From Agrobacterium larrymoorei (GTDB taxonomy: Bacteria > Pseudomonadota > Alphaproteobacteria > Rhizobiales > Rhizobiaceae): a stretch of DNA of 64,000 nt. Each line of letters begins with the position of its first letter. Position 1 is the stretch's first letter. Below the pieces are notes generated by a model. The model was not told the origin of the DNA and made no database searches. It saw only the letters and a list, made by a program, of their open reading frames with translations. Where the stretch lies: contig NZ_CP039692.1 in assembly GCF_005145045.1 (NCBI RefSeq), positions 1,195,501 to 1,259,500 of the forward strand. The letters are read 5' to 3'. Below, one piece after another: positions 52,854 to 61,674 of this stretch. The position numbers were made by a program, and so were the translations under genes.

Positions 52854-54017
52854 TCAGTTGCCCAGGCGCTGCTCCACCAGCTTTACCCAATAGGAAATGC
52901 CGTAGCTTATGGCTTCGTCGTTGAAGTCGTAGCTTGGGTTATGCAGCCCCGCGCTATCGCCATTGCCGAGGAAGATGAAGGCGCCGGGGCGTTCGTTTAG
53001 CATGTAGGAGAAATCTTCGCCTGCCATGGATGGATCGACATCCGGATCCACGTTGTTTTCGCCCACCACCTCGCGTGCGATGCGGATGGCGTGGTCGGTT
53101 TCCGTGGCGTGGTTGACGGTGACGGGACAGTAGCGTTCGTAGACGGCCTCTGCCTCCGCGCCATTGGCAAGCGCTATGCCTTCCGCCATCTGCTTGATCC
53201 GCGCTTCGGCCATATCGCGCACATCTTCGTCCAGCGTGCGGACGGTACCGGCGATCACGGCTTCGTTGGGAATGATATTGTGGCTGGAACCCGCCTGGAA
53301 GCGGGTGACGGAGACGACGACGGAGCGGATCGGGTCGGCATTGCGGGATGCGATCATCTGCAGATTGCTGACTATCTGCGCGCCGATGGTGATGGGGTCC
53401 ACCGTGCGGTGCGGCTGCGCCGCATGGCCGCCGTGACCCTTCACGGTGATGGAAAACTTGTCCGGTGCCGCCATGATGCCGCCCTTGCGGATGGCGAAGG
53501 CACCGAGTGGGATGCCCGGCATATTGTGCATGCCGTAAACTTCATCCACGCCGAAACGGTCCATCAGCCCGTCCTGAACCATGGCGAGCGCGCCCGCGCC
53601 GCCTTCTTCGGCAGGCTGGAAGATGACGGCGACGGAACCATCGAAATTGCGCGTTTCGCTGAGATATTTCGCAGCGCCCAGAAGCATGGCGGTGTGCCCG
53701 TCATGGCCGCAGGCATGCATCTTGCCGGGCGTTTTCGAGGCCCATGGCTTGCCGGTTTCTTCCACGATTGGCAACGCGTCCATATCGGCGCGCAGGCCGA
53801 TTGTGCGGCCATCGCGGTTGCGGCCATGAATGACGCCCACAACGCCGGTGCGGCCGATGCCGGTCACGATCTCGTCTACGCCGAAGGATTTCAGCTTTTC
53901 GGCAACGAAGGCTGCCGTGTCGTGCACCTCGTAGAGAATTTCCGGATTTTCATGAAGGTGCCGCCGCCATTCGCTGACTTCCTGTTGCAATTCGGCGGCT
54001 CTGTTCAAGATCGGCAT
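52854..54017 (-). CDS. M20D-family amidohydrolase (hippurate hydrolase/amino-acid amidase type)
   Basis: A 387-residue dinuclear metal aminoacylase. Motifs: WRRHLHENPEILYEVHDTAAFV, GLRADMDALPI (metal Asp), MHACGHDGHTAML (metal Cys/His), FQPAEEGGAGALAMVQDG (catalytic Glu) and a C-terminal SMAGEDFSYML. The lid domain has KGHGGHAAQPH. Substrates in this subfamily are N-acyl or indole-acyl amino acids, N-acetyl-diaminopimelate and similar; auxin conjugates are one possibility in a plant-associated cell but are unproven. The start at 54017 is preceded by AGGAATTACAGA. Confidence 0.9.
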   Translation of the reverse strand: MPILNRAAELQQEVSEWRRHLHENPEILYEVHDTAAFVAEKLKSFGVDEIVTGIGRTGVVGVIHGRNRDGRTIGLRADMDALPIVEETGKPWASKTPGKMHACGHDGHTAMLLGAAKYLSETRNFDGSVAVIFQPAEEGGAGALAMVQDGLMDRFGVDEVYGMHNMPGIPLGAFAIRKGGIMAAPDKFSITVKGHGGHAAQPHRTVDPITIGAQIVSNLQMIASRNADPIRSVVVSVTRFQAGSSHNIIPNEAVIAGTVRTLDEDVRDMAEARIKQMAEGIALANGAEAEAVYERYCPVTVNHATETDHAIRIAREVVGENNVDPDVDPSMAGEDFSYMLNERPGAFIFLGNGDSAGLHNPSYDFNDEAISYGISYWVKLVEQRLGN

Positions 54018-54177
54018 TCTGTAATTCCTGACTTCCAACGGCAGTGTGATTGATCGTGCTAAGGCGCGGTGGATATTGCGCCGCATAATTGACGCAATCA
54101 ATGTACTTTGCCATTGCTAGGACATATATGGTGAATATTGCAAAATCCCGAAAAAGACGGGAATTCGAGGATAGCCC

Positions 54178-55296
54178 TTGCAAGACGAACGCAGAACCCA
54201 CCGTGCCGCCGGGCGGCTCGTTAAAACCGTTGCCGCTCTTACAGCCGGCGTTCTGGCCATGACATCTTTCGCTCACGCCAACCCCAAGATGGTGGTGGAC
54301 GTGAAGACAGGCAAGGTCATTGCCCATCAGGAAGCCTTCCGCAAATGGTATCCGGCCTCTCTCACCAAGCTGATGACGGCCTATATCGCTTTCAGCGCAA
54401 TGAAATCCGGCAAGCTCAGCCCGGATACGGAAGTCATCGTCAGCAAGCGCGCGGCAGACCAGCCTGCCAGCAAGATGTATTTCAAGCCGGGCTCCAAGCT
54501 GACGCTGGATAGCGCGCTGAAGCTGCTCTTGGTCAAATCCGCCAATGACGTTGCCGTTGCCATTGCCGAAACCATTGGCGGCACGCAGGAAAATTTCGTG
54601 GCGCAGATGAACGCGCAGGCGGCGCGTCTCGGCATGTCGTCCACCCATTACGTGAACCCCAATGGCCTGCCGGGTGCGGGACAGTACACCACGGCGCGTG
54701 ATCTCGCCGTGCTGGCCGTCATCATCAAGCGCGAATTCCCGGATTATGCCGGTTACTTTTCGCTGGAAGGCGTTACCACCGGCAAGAAAAACTATGCGAA
54801 TTACAATATGCTGGTTGGTCGTTTCGAAGGGGCCGATGGCATGAAAACCGGCTTTATCTGTGCCTCCGGCTTCAATCAGGTTTCCTCCGCCAAGCGCGAT
54901 GGAAGACAGGTCGTTTCCGTGGTTCTGGGTTCTGATAGCCTTGCCGGACGCACCGATGAATCCGCCGAACTTCTCCAGATGGGCCTGACATCGCCTGCCG
55001 GTCAGGGTGTATCGCTTGCTTCGCTGGCACCCTATGGCGATACGCAGACCGTCAACGATATCAGCAAGGATATCTGCAACCCGAAAGCCGCAAAGGTGCG
55101 CAGCGAAGGCCGCGATGAGGCTGGCCGCATGATCATCAAGTCGCCTTACGTGCGCGAAATGACCCGCCCGCCGGTCTATTCCTATGCGGGGCTTATTCCC
55201 GGCACGGAAACCATTGCTGCGGCGGTGGAGACCAAGGGCAAGGGCGCGAGCCAGGCGGCCAACGTGCCGATCCCGATTCCGCGCCCAGCCTTCTGA
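54178..55296 (+). CDS. dacF: D-alanyl-D-alanine carboxypeptidase (DacA/DacF type, S11)
   Basis: A 372-residue low-molecular-mass penicillin-binding protein with a signal sequence (LVKTVAALTAGVLAMTSFAHA). Active-site motifs SLTK (WYPASLTKLMTAY), SAN (VKSANDVAVAIAE) and KTG (GMKTGFICASGF) are all intact. It trims the terminal D-alanine of peptidoglycan stem peptides in the periplasm. The C-terminal part is long and ends in Pro-rich NVPIPIPRPAF without an obvious amphipathic membrane anchor. The start appears to be TTG, with GAGGATAGCCC directly before it; no in-frame ATG precedes the signal sequence. Confidence 0.92.
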   Translation: MQDERRTHRAAGRLVKTVAALTAGVLAMTSFAHANPKMVVDVKTGKVIAHQEAFRKWYPASLTKLMTAYIAFSAMKSGKLSPDTEVIVSKRAADQPASKMYFKPGSKLTLDSALKLLLVKSANDVAVAIAETIGGTQENFVAQMNAQAARLGMSSTHYVNPNGLPGAGQYTTARDLAVLAVIIKREFPDYAGYFSLEGVTTGKKNYANYNMLVGRFEGADGMKTGFICASGFNQVSSAKRDGRQVVSVVLGSDSLAGRTDESAELLQMGLTSPAGQGVSLASLAPYGDTQTVNDISKDICNPKAAKVRSEGRDEAGRMIIKSPYVREMTRPPVYSYAGLIPGTETIAAAVETKGKGASQAANVPIPIPRPAF

Positions 55297-55318
55297 TCAA
55301 GCTGTCAGGTAAGAATGC

Positions 55319-55362
55319 GCCGGGCGGCTTCAGGAAATTACGACTTCCGCCCGGCATTTTTG
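55319..55362 (+). terminator. Intrinsic terminator after the DD-carboxypeptidase gene
   Basis: A perfect nine-base stem GCCGGGCGG/CCGCCCGGC encloses a 19-base loop and is followed by ATTTTTGC. It lies 23 bases after the stop codon. Confidence 0.85.
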
Positions 55363-55413
55363 CTGCTATAAGCAGTGGCAGAACGTAATAATATAACCAT
55401 GCAAGGTGCCCCC

Positions 55414-56553
55414 ATGGCATTCGAACGGATACCGGTTTCCATTCTCACGGGATTTCTGGGCGCCGGAAAATCGACGCTGCTCAACAGGCTTCTGAAAGAT
55501 CCGGCAATGTCGGATGCGGCGATCATCATCAACGAGTTCGGTGATGTCAGCATAGATCATCTGCTGGTGGAACGCTCTGGCGATGGCATCATCGAACTGG
55601 CGGAAGGCTGCCTGTGCTGCACCGTGCGCGGCGAGCTTGTGGATACGCTTGCGGAACTGATGGATGGCATCCAGACCGGGCGGTTGAAGCCGGTCAAGCG
55701 CGTCGTCATCGAAACGACGGGTCTTGCCGACCCGGCACCCGTGATGCAGTCGATCATGGGCAACCCAGTCATCGCGCAGAATTTCGCTCTCAATGGCATG
55801 ATTACGGTGGTGGATGCGGTGAATGGCGCATCGACGCTCGATCATCACGAGGAAGCGGTAAAGCAGGTCGCAGTCGCGGATCGACTCGTGCTGACGAAGC
55901 GCAAGCTTGCGCAGCCGGATGCGGTGTCGTCGCTCGTCGCGCGCCTTTCCGCGCTGAACCCGCGCGCCTCTATCGAAGATGGCGACCGGGAGGACTGGAA
56001 AGCCACGGACCTGCTGGATAATGGCCTTTATGATTTTTCCAGCAAGACAGCGGATGTGAGCCGCTGGCCTGGCGAGGAAGCCGCTCACGACGGGCATGAT
56101 CATCATGAACACGGCCACCATCATGACCATTCTCACGATCACCACCACCACCACCACCACGATGTGAACCGCCACAACGCCTCGATCCGCTCCTTCTCCA
56201 TTCTGCATGATCGGCCAATCGATCCGCTGGCAATCGAAATGTTCGTGGATTTGCTGCGCTCCGCGCATGGTGAGAAGCTGCTTCGCATGAAGGCCATCGT
56301 CGCCCTTTCGGACAATCCCGAAAGGCCGCTTGTGCTGCATGGCGTGCAATCGATCTTCCACCCGCCACAGCGTCTTGCCGCCTGGCCGGATCCGGCGGAC
56401 AAGCGCACGCGCATGGTGCTGATCACCAAGGATTTGCCGGAAGCTTTCGTGAAAGATCTCTTTTCCGCCTTCACCGGCACCGCTGGCATAGACAGGCCGG
56501 ACAGCCAGGCGATGATGGACAATCCGCTGGCCGTTCCCGGTATGCGTTTCTAA
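55414..56553 (+). CDS. CobW-family G3E GTPase (metallochaperone type)
   Basis: A 379-residue P-loop GTPase. It has Walker A GFLGAGKSTLL, the metal-binding Cys motif GCLCC, Walker B region VVIETTGLADP and G-box TKRKLA (from VLTKRKLAQPD, in place of NKxD), with a C-terminal CobW_C domain (SFSILHDRPIDPLAIEMF, LHGVQSIFHPP). Between the two lies a remarkable His/Asp linker (about residues 227-251) with seven consecutive His. COG0523 proteins deliver zinc or cobalt to client enzymes. The ATG at 55414 follows AAGGTG; upstream codons in frame are possible starts. No zinc-uptake gene is adjacent, so metal and client are undetermined. Confidence 0.88.
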   Translation: MAFERIPVSILTGFLGAGKSTLLNRLLKDPAMSDAAIIINEFGDVSIDHLLVERSGDGIIELAEGCLCCTVRGELVDTLAELMDGIQTGRLKPVKRVVIETTGLADPAPVMQSIMGNPVIAQNFALNGMITVVDAVNGASTLDHHEEAVKQVAVADRLVLTKRKLAQPDAVSSLVARLSALNPRASIEDGDREDWKATDLLDNGLYDFSSKTADVSRWPGEEAAHDGHDHHEHGHHHDHSHDHHHHHHHDVNRHNASIRSFSILHDRPIDPLAIEMFVDLLRSAHGEKLLRMKAIVALSDNPERPLVLHGVQSIFHPPQRLAAWPDPADKRTRMVLITKDLPEAFVKDLFSAFTGTAGIDRPDSQAMMDNPLAVPGMRF

Positions 56554-56575
56554 AAACGACGCCTGTAAATGAAGT

Positions 56576-56608
56576 GGACGGCCGCTCTTTAAAACGACCG
56601 TCCGTTTT
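56576..56608. terminator. Hairpin between the convergent CobW and tyrC genes
   Basis: GGACGG and CCGTCC flank a 16-base centre and are followed by GTTTTCG on the plus strand; the minus strand reads through an AAAACG/CGTTTT pair as well. It serves as a probable terminator for the CobW gene and perhaps for tyrC. Confidence 0.55.
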
Positions 56609-56613
56609 CGCAT

Positions 56614-57531
56614 TTATTTCTTCTGGTCCAGCGAGTGGCGTCCGAAGTCCGGCGCATCCACATCCTGTCCCGCCTGCACGATGGAGCGGCGGATGGCGCG
56701 GGTGCGGGAGAAAAGCTCGAACAGCTTGTCGCCTTCTCCCCAGCGAATAGCGCGTTGCAGCGATGCCAGATCTTCCGAGAAGCGCGCCAGCATTTCAAGG
56801 ATCGCATCCTTGTTGTGCAGGCACACATCCCGCCACATGGTGGGATCGGACGCGGCAAGGCGGGTAAAATCGCGGAAACCCGAAGCGGAATATTTGATCA
56901 CTTCCGATTCCGTCACCGTTTCCAGATCATCCGCCGTACCGACAATGTTGTACGCGATGATGTGCGGCAGGTGAGATACGATGGCCAGCACCTTGTCGTG
57001 ATGCTCCGCATCCATCTCATCCACGCGTGAGCCGAGCGCGACCCAGAAGCCTTTCAGGCGCTCCAGCGCAGCCGCATCCGTGCCCGGCAACGGCGTGAAA
57101 ATGCACCAGCGATCCCGAAACAGCCCGGCAAAGCCGGAATCGGGGCCGGATTTTTCCGTTCCCGCCAGCGGGTGGCCGGGAATGAAATGCACATTCTGCG
57201 GCATATGCGGTGCCATCTGCGCAATGACGGATGCCTTGGTCGAGCCGACATCGGTCACGATAGCGCCCGCTTTCAGATGCGGTGCAATCTGCTGCGTCAC
57301 AGCTTCGGATGCACCGACGGGAACCGAAACGATGACGAGATCGGCGTCCTTGACCGCATCGGCCGCCGAGATGGCGTAGGAGGTGCCGAGCGCCAGCTCT
57401 TCGGCGCGTTTCAGCGTCTCTTCGCTGCGGGTGGAAATCACCACCTCGCGGGCAATACCGAGTTCCTTGATATCCCGCGCGATGGACGAGCCGATCAGGC
57501 CGATGCCGATCAGCGTTATCCGTTCAAACAT
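56614..57531 (-). CDS. tyrC: Prephenate/arogenate dehydrogenase TyrC
   Basis: A 305-residue NAD(P)-dependent dehydrogenase for tyrosine synthesis. The N-terminal Rossmann motif is LIGIGLIGSSIARDI, with the substrate-site segment FIPGHPLAGTEKSGPD and a C-terminal helical dimerisation domain containing HDKVLAIVSHLPHIIAYNI. It starts just downstream of hisC (the frame overlaps it upstream; the ATG at 57531 gives the family start). The hisC-tyrC arrangement is common in alphaproteobacteria, where the HisC-like enzyme may also aminate prephenate. Confidence 0.93.
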   Translation of the reverse strand: MFERITLIGIGLIGSSIARDIKELGIAREVVISTRSEETLKRAEELALGTSYAISAADAVKDADLVIVSVPVGASEAVTQQIAPHLKAGAIVTDVGSTKASVIAQMAPHMPQNVHFIPGHPLAGTEKSGPDSGFAGLFRDRWCIFTPLPGTDAAALERLKGFWVALGSRVDEMDAEHHDKVLAIVSHLPHIIAYNIVGTADDLETVTESEVIKYSASGFRDFTRLAASDPTMWRDVCLHNKDAILEMLARFSEDLASLQRAIRWGEGDKLFELFSRTRAIRRSIVQAGQDVDAPDFGRHSLDQKK

Positions 57532-57542
57532 GAAACCCGCCA

Positions 57543-58649
57543 TCACGCCTTACCCATGAACTCTTTGAGAGATGCGATGACGCCGAGGTTGGCCTCTTCC
57601 GAGCCCACCGTCATGCGCAGCGAATTGGCAAAGCCATACCCACGAACCGCACGCAGAATATAGCCGCGACGGCTTAGGAATTCGTCGGCATCGGCTGCGC
57701 GCTTGCCATCCACATCGGGGAAGTGGATGAGAACGAAGTTCGTCACCGATGGCGTGACGGTCAGGCCGAGTTCGGTAAAGGCAGCCGTCAATTTGTCGGA
57801 CCATAGAAGATTATGGGTAACGGCCTGCTGCATGAAGGCCTGATCGCGGATTGCGGCAGCACCGGCAGCAATGGCAGGCGCGTTCATGTTGAACGGGCCA
57901 CGCACTCGGTTCAGCGCATCGATGATGGCAGCCGGGCCATACATCCAGCCGACGCGAAGCGCAGCCAGACCATAGACCTTGGAAAAGGTGCGCGTCATCA
58001 CGACATTGGCGTTGCCGGAAACCAGTTCCAGCCCGGCCTCATAATCGTTCTTGCGCACATATTCCGCATAGGCCGCATCCAGAACGAGAATGACATTTTT
58101 CGGCAAACCGGCCTGAAGACGGCGGATTTCGGCCACCGGAACATAGGTTCCCGTCGGGTTACCGGGATTGGCAATGAACACCATCTTCGTCTTTTCCGTC
58201 ACGGCAGCGAGGATGGCATCCACATCCACCGTGCAATCCGTCTCCTTCACGGTAACAGGTATAGCACCGGCACCCATGATCTGGATCTTGTAGACGAGGA
58301 AGCCGTGCTCGGTAATGATCGCCTCATCGCCCGCACCCAGATAGACGTGGCAGAGCAGACCCAGCAGCTCATCCGAGCCATTGCCGCAGATGATGTTGGA
58401 AATATTCAGCCCATGCACATCGGCAATCGCCTGGCGCAGCGCCACGGCCTGTCCGTCGGGGTAGATTTCCAGATTGGCTGCTGCGGCCTTGAAAGCTTCA
58501 ATCGCCTTAGGGCTCGCACCAAGCGGCGTCTCGTTGGAGGAGAGCTTATAAACCTTCGCGACACCGTCCACATGCTCCTTGCCCGGAACATAAGCGGCGA
58601 TATCCAGGATGCCTGGACGCGGAACAGGTTGGTTAAGCTCTGCACTCAT
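57543..58649 (-). CDS. hisC: Histidinol-phosphate/aromatic aminotransferase HisC
   Basis: A 368-residue fold-type I PLP aminotransferase. Marks are [57 protein letters not shown] and the PLP-lysine segment [17 protein letters not shown]. It transfers the amino group from glutamate to imidazole-acetol phosphate, and in this genomic context probably also to aromatic keto acids. It is directly upstream of tyrC and ends 12 bases before that start. Confidence 0.92.
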   Translation of the reverse strand: MSAELNQPVPRPGILDIAAYVPGKEHVDGVAKVYKLSSNETPLGASPKAIEAFKAAAANLEIYPDGQAVALRQAIADVHGLNISNIICGNGSDELLGLLCHVYLGAGDEAIITEHGFLVYKIQIMGAGAIPVTVKETDCTVDVDAILAAVTEKTKMVFIANPGNPTGTYVPVAEIRRLQAGLPKNVILVLDAAYAEYVRKNDYEAGLELVSGNANVVMTRTFSKVYGLAALRVGWMYGPAAIIDALNRVRGPFNMNAPAIAAGAAAIRDQAFMQQAVTHNLLWSDKLTAAFTELGLTVTPSVTNFVLIHFPDVDGKRAADADEFLSRRGYILRAVRGYGFANSLRMTVGSEEANLGVIASLKEFMGKA

Positions 58650-58733
58650 TTTTATCGACCTTCGGAAAAGCGCCGGGAAATCCGGCCTGACAATGCCGAA
58701 GGCATTAGACTGGAAGAGGCTGTTTGTCGAGTA

Positions 58734-59495
58734 TCAGCGCTTCTTTTGCTGGTCCAGTTTCGTGCGCGTGCTCGGCACGCCCTGCGGCGCAAGCACCGGA
58801 ACGAAGACACGGCGGGACGCGCGCTGCGTGACCGGCAGCCCCTGATAAAGCCGCTTTTGCGCCTCCACCACAATCACGCCGGAAAAGACCGGCCAGAGCC
58901 TGCGGCCAACGGTCTCAATGTAACGCCGAAACTTCAACACGGAACGCACCTTCGAAGGCGGAAAAAACAAGGCTTCGGCAGAAGCGCCGGGGGTAAAATT
59001 CGTCTCGCGCAACAGCGCGGTCAGCTGGCTGCGCGAATAGGGGCGGCCCGAGCCGAAGGGCGTATGTTCCATCCGCGCCCACACGCCGCGGCGGTTCGGC
59101 ACCACGATGACCAGCCGCCCGCCCGGTGCCAGAACCCGCCACAATTCCTTAAGCGCCTCGCGAGGGTTTTCCACGAATTCCAGCGAATGCACCATCAGCA
59201 CACGGTCGATTGAGGAATCCGGCAGCGGCAGCTCCTCATCGAAAACGAGCGCGGTGGAAGAAAGCTCGCCCGCTGGCCAGTTCACGGCTCCCTGTCCCGC
59301 TGGCATGAAGGCGAAAGTACGTTCCGTATCGTGGCGAAAACGGTCCAGAAAAGGCACGGCATAACCCAGCCCCACCAGCCGCTCATCCGGCAGCGGCGGC
59401 CACAGCGTCGAAAGCGCCATGGTGATGGCCTGTTCGGCGGAACGGCCCAGCGGAGAGTGATAAAATTCGCGCAGATCGACGATATCGGTGTTCAT
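58734..59495 (-). CDS. Class I SAM-dependent methyltransferase
   Basis: A 253-residue protein with a Methyltransf_11-type core. The SAM-binding region is degenerate at motif I (RLVGLGYAVPFLDRF), then acidic LPLPDSSIDRVLMVHSLEFVENPREAL (motifs II-III) and LWRVLAPGGRLVIVVPNR. A basic C-terminal extension (about residues 200-253) is unusual. Substrate unknown. It is divergent from the glyoxalase II gene by under 100 bases, a conserved-looking pairing but one that does not define its role. Confidence 0.8.
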   Translation of the reverse strand: MNTDIVDLREFYHSPLGRSAEQAITMALSTLWPPLPDERLVGLGYAVPFLDRFRHDTERTFAFMPAGQGAVNWPAGELSSTALVFDEELPLPDSSIDRVLMVHSLEFVENPREALKELWRVLAPGGRLVIVVPNRRGVWARMEHTPFGSGRPYSRSQLTALLRETNFTPGASAEALFFPPSKVRSVLKFRRYIETVGRRLWPVFSGVIVVEAQKRLYQGLPVTQRASRRVFVPVLAPQGVPSTRTKLDQQKKR

Positions 59496-59589
59496 GGATG
59501 GAATGTAGCAGCCCCCGGTTGGACTTCAAGCGACAGTGGCCTAAATAGAAGAGAGAGGCAGTTTTGATTGCATGATCATGGAGGGAAGA

Positions 59590-60360
59590 ATGAAGCCGTT
59601 GGAAATCGAGGTCTTTCAGTGCCGGAGCGATAATTTCGGCGTGCTTCTGCACGACAGCGAAAGCGGCGCGACCGTCTCCATCGATGCGCCGGAAGAAGCA
59701 CCCATTCTCGAAGCGCTGAACCGGCGCGGCTGGACGCTCTCCGATATCTTCACCACCCATCACCATCAGGATCATGTCGACGCCAATCTGGCGCTGAAGG
59801 AACGCTTCCACTGCGAAATCCGCGGCCCCCACGATGAGGCTATCGCTATCCCCGGTCTCGACAAATCCGCAGCCGATGGCGACGAGTTCGAATGGGCCGG
59901 ACGCCGCGTGCAGGTTATTTCCACGCCGGGCCATACCGCAGGCCATATCTGCTACTACCTGCCGGATGACGGCCTGCTCTTTGCAGCCGATACGCTGTTT
60001 GCCATGGGCTGCGGCAGGCTGTTCGAGCGTCCGGCTGCGGATATGTGGCATTCGTTCCAGAAACTCATGGCACTGCCGGACGAAACGAAAGTCTATTTCG
60101 GCCACGAATACACGGTGGCGAACGCCCGCTTCGCAATCACGGTCGATCCCGAAAACGGCGTTCTCAAGAACCGCGTCGCCGATGTGGAATCTCTGCGCAA
60201 AGATGGCCGCTTCACCATTCCGACGACCATCGGCCTTGAGAAGCAGACCAATCCCTACATGCGGGTGGCAGACGCCAGCATCCGCGCCCATCTTGGCCTT
60301 GAAACCGCGACCGATGCAGAGGTCTTTGCCGAAATCAGAACGCGCAAGGATAATTTCTGA
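59590..60360 (+). CDS. gloB: Hydroxyacylglutathione hydrolase (glyoxalase II)
   Basis: A 256-residue metallo-beta-lactamase-fold enzyme that hydrolyses S-lactoylglutathione after methylglyoxal detoxification. The metal-binding THHHQDH motif (in [13 protein letters not shown]), [29 protein letters not shown] and the glutathione-contact [14 protein letters not shown] are all present, as is the C-terminal helical domain (KQTNPYMR). The ATG at 59590 follows GGAGGGAAGA. The stop overlaps the next start (TGATG). Confidence 0.95.
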   Translation: MKPLEIEVFQCRSDNFGVLLHDSESGATVSIDAPEEAPILEALNRRGWTLSDIFTTHHHQDHVDANLALKERFHCEIRGPHDEAIAIPGLDKSAADGDEFEWAGRRVQVISTPGHTAGHICYYLPDDGLLFAADTLFAMGCGRLFERPAADMWHSFQKLMALPDETKVYFGHEYTVANARFAITVDPENGVLKNRVADVESLRKDGRFTIPTTIGLEKQTNPYMRVADASIRAHLGLETATDAEVFAEIRTRKDNF

Positions 60361-60800
60361 TGGCCGGTGAGCAAACCGCCTCAGACCTCATCGCCGCCCT
60401 CAATCTCGAACCACACCCGGAAGGCGGTTTCTACCGCCAGACCTTCCGCGACAAAAATGGCGGCGAGCGCGGCCACTCTACCGCGATCTATTACCTGCTC
60501 GAAAAGGGCCAGCGCTCCCATTGGCACAAGGTCACGGATGCGGTGGAAACCTGGCACTATTACGCCGGAGCCCCACTCGCACTTCATCTTTCCGAAGATG
60601 GCAAAAACATCTCCACCACAACACTCGGCCCCTCCATATTGGATGGCGAGCGCCCTCAGGCTATCGTCCCTGCCAATTGCTGGCAGGCCGCAGAAAGCCT
60701 TGGCGAATTCACCTTGGTAGGCTGCACGGTAGCACCGGGCTTCGTCTTTGAAAGTTTCGTGATGGCCGAACCCGGCTGGCAGCCGGGGCGAGGGGCCTAG
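60360..60800 (+). CDS. DUF985 cupin protein
   Basis: A 146-residue single-domain cupin. The family signature is visible: LNLEPHPEGGFYRQTFRD, TAIYYLLEKGQRSHWHKVTDAVETWHYYAG (possible metal His residues), and CWQAAESLGEFTLVGCTVAPGFVFESF. The biochemical role of the family is not established. It is co-translated with gloB (one-base overlap), which suggests a link to thiol-adduct or aldehyde detoxification; this is inference. Confidence 0.88.
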   Translation: MAGEQTASDLIAALNLEPHPEGGFYRQTFRDKNGGERGHSTAIYYLLEKGQRSHWHKVTDAVETWHYYAGAPLALHLSEDGKNISTTTLGPSILDGERPQAIVPANCWQAAESLGEFTLVGCTVAPGFVFESFVMAEPGWQPGRGA

Positions 60801-60819
60801 TCACACACTTGTCTAAACC

Positions 60820-60853
60820 ATAAACGCTCCATCCAGATAGCTGGAGCGTTTAT
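60820..60853. terminator. Strong hairpin between the convergent DUF985 and SDR genes
   Basis: The 12-base perfect stem ATAAACGCTCCA/TGGAGCGTTTAT has a ten-base loop. It sits 20 bases after the DUF985 stop and 19 bases from the SDR stop, so it can serve both. Confidence 0.8.
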
Positions 60854-60871
60854 GCACTTGGCTCTCCGCGC

Positions 60872-61660
60872 TTACCAGCAGCAGAAACCACCATCCACCA
60901 ACAGATCGACACCCGTCACGAAGCTTGCAGCATCGGAAAGCAGGAAGATTGCCGGGCCGACCATTTCATCCACATTGGCCATACGCTGCATCGGCGTCTG
61001 TTCTTCGAAGAGCTTGGTCTGGTGCACCATTTCGGGGCGCGTATTCATCGGCGTTGCGGTGTAGCCGGGGGAGATGGTGTTGACGCGCAGGCCCTTGCCG
61101 ACCCACTCCATCGCCATGGATTTGGACATGTGGATCACGCCCGCCTTGGACGCATTGTAGTGGCACTGCATCAGCCCGCGATTGACGATGACACCGGACA
61201 TGGAGGCGATGTTGACGATTGAGCCGCGGCCGTGTTTCAGCATGGCCTGCGCTTCCGCCTGGCAGGAGAGGAAAACGCCCTTCAGGTTGATATCCATCAT
61301 CGTCTGGAACTGGCTTTCCTCCATTTCCTCCGCAGGATTGGCGTTGGCGATACCGGCAGCATTCACCGCGAGCGACAGCGCGCCGAGATCGGCCTCGGTC
61401 TTAGCCACGGCATCTGCCAACGCCTGCTTGCTCGTCACGTCAGCCGCGATCTGAACCGACTTGCGGCCAGCCCTGGCGATGAAATCCGCCGTCTGGGCCA
61501 GACCGTCATCGGTGCGACGGTCGAGCAGCGCGACGTCGGCGCCAGCCTGCGCCAGACCCATGGCGATGCGCTGGCCGATGCCGGAACCGGCACCGGTGAC
61601 GAGCGCGACCTGACCGGAAAGATCGAAGAGCTTTGGCGCGTTGAGCGTGATGGTGGACAT
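60872..61660 (-). CDS. Short-chain dehydrogenase/reductase, probable polyol or sugar dehydrogenase
   Basis: A 262-residue classical SDR. It has the NAD motif VTGAGSGIGQRIA, acidic LLDRR after beta-2 (NAD preference likely), NAAG (VNAAGIANA), catalytic Ser in ASMSG, and YNASK (CHYNASKAGVIHM). The ends ISPGYTATPMN and VTGVDLLVDGGF are typical. It is 14 bases after a ribose-type ABC ATPase gene, so it probably oxidises the imported sugar or polyol. Confidence 0.88.
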   Translation of the reverse strand: MSTITLNAPKLFDLSGQVALVTGAGSGIGQRIAMGLAQAGADVALLDRRTDDGLAQTADFIARAGRKSVQIAADVTSKQALADAVAKTEADLGALSLAVNAAGIANANPAEEMEESQFQTMMDINLKGVFLSCQAEAQAMLKHGRGSIVNIASMSGVIVNRGLMQCHYNASKAGVIHMSKSMAMEWVGKGLRVNTISPGYTATPMNTRPEMVHQTKLFEEQTPMQRMANVDEMVGPAIFLLSDAASFVTGVDLLVDGGFCCW

Positions 61661-61674
61661 AAAGATTTCCTTTT

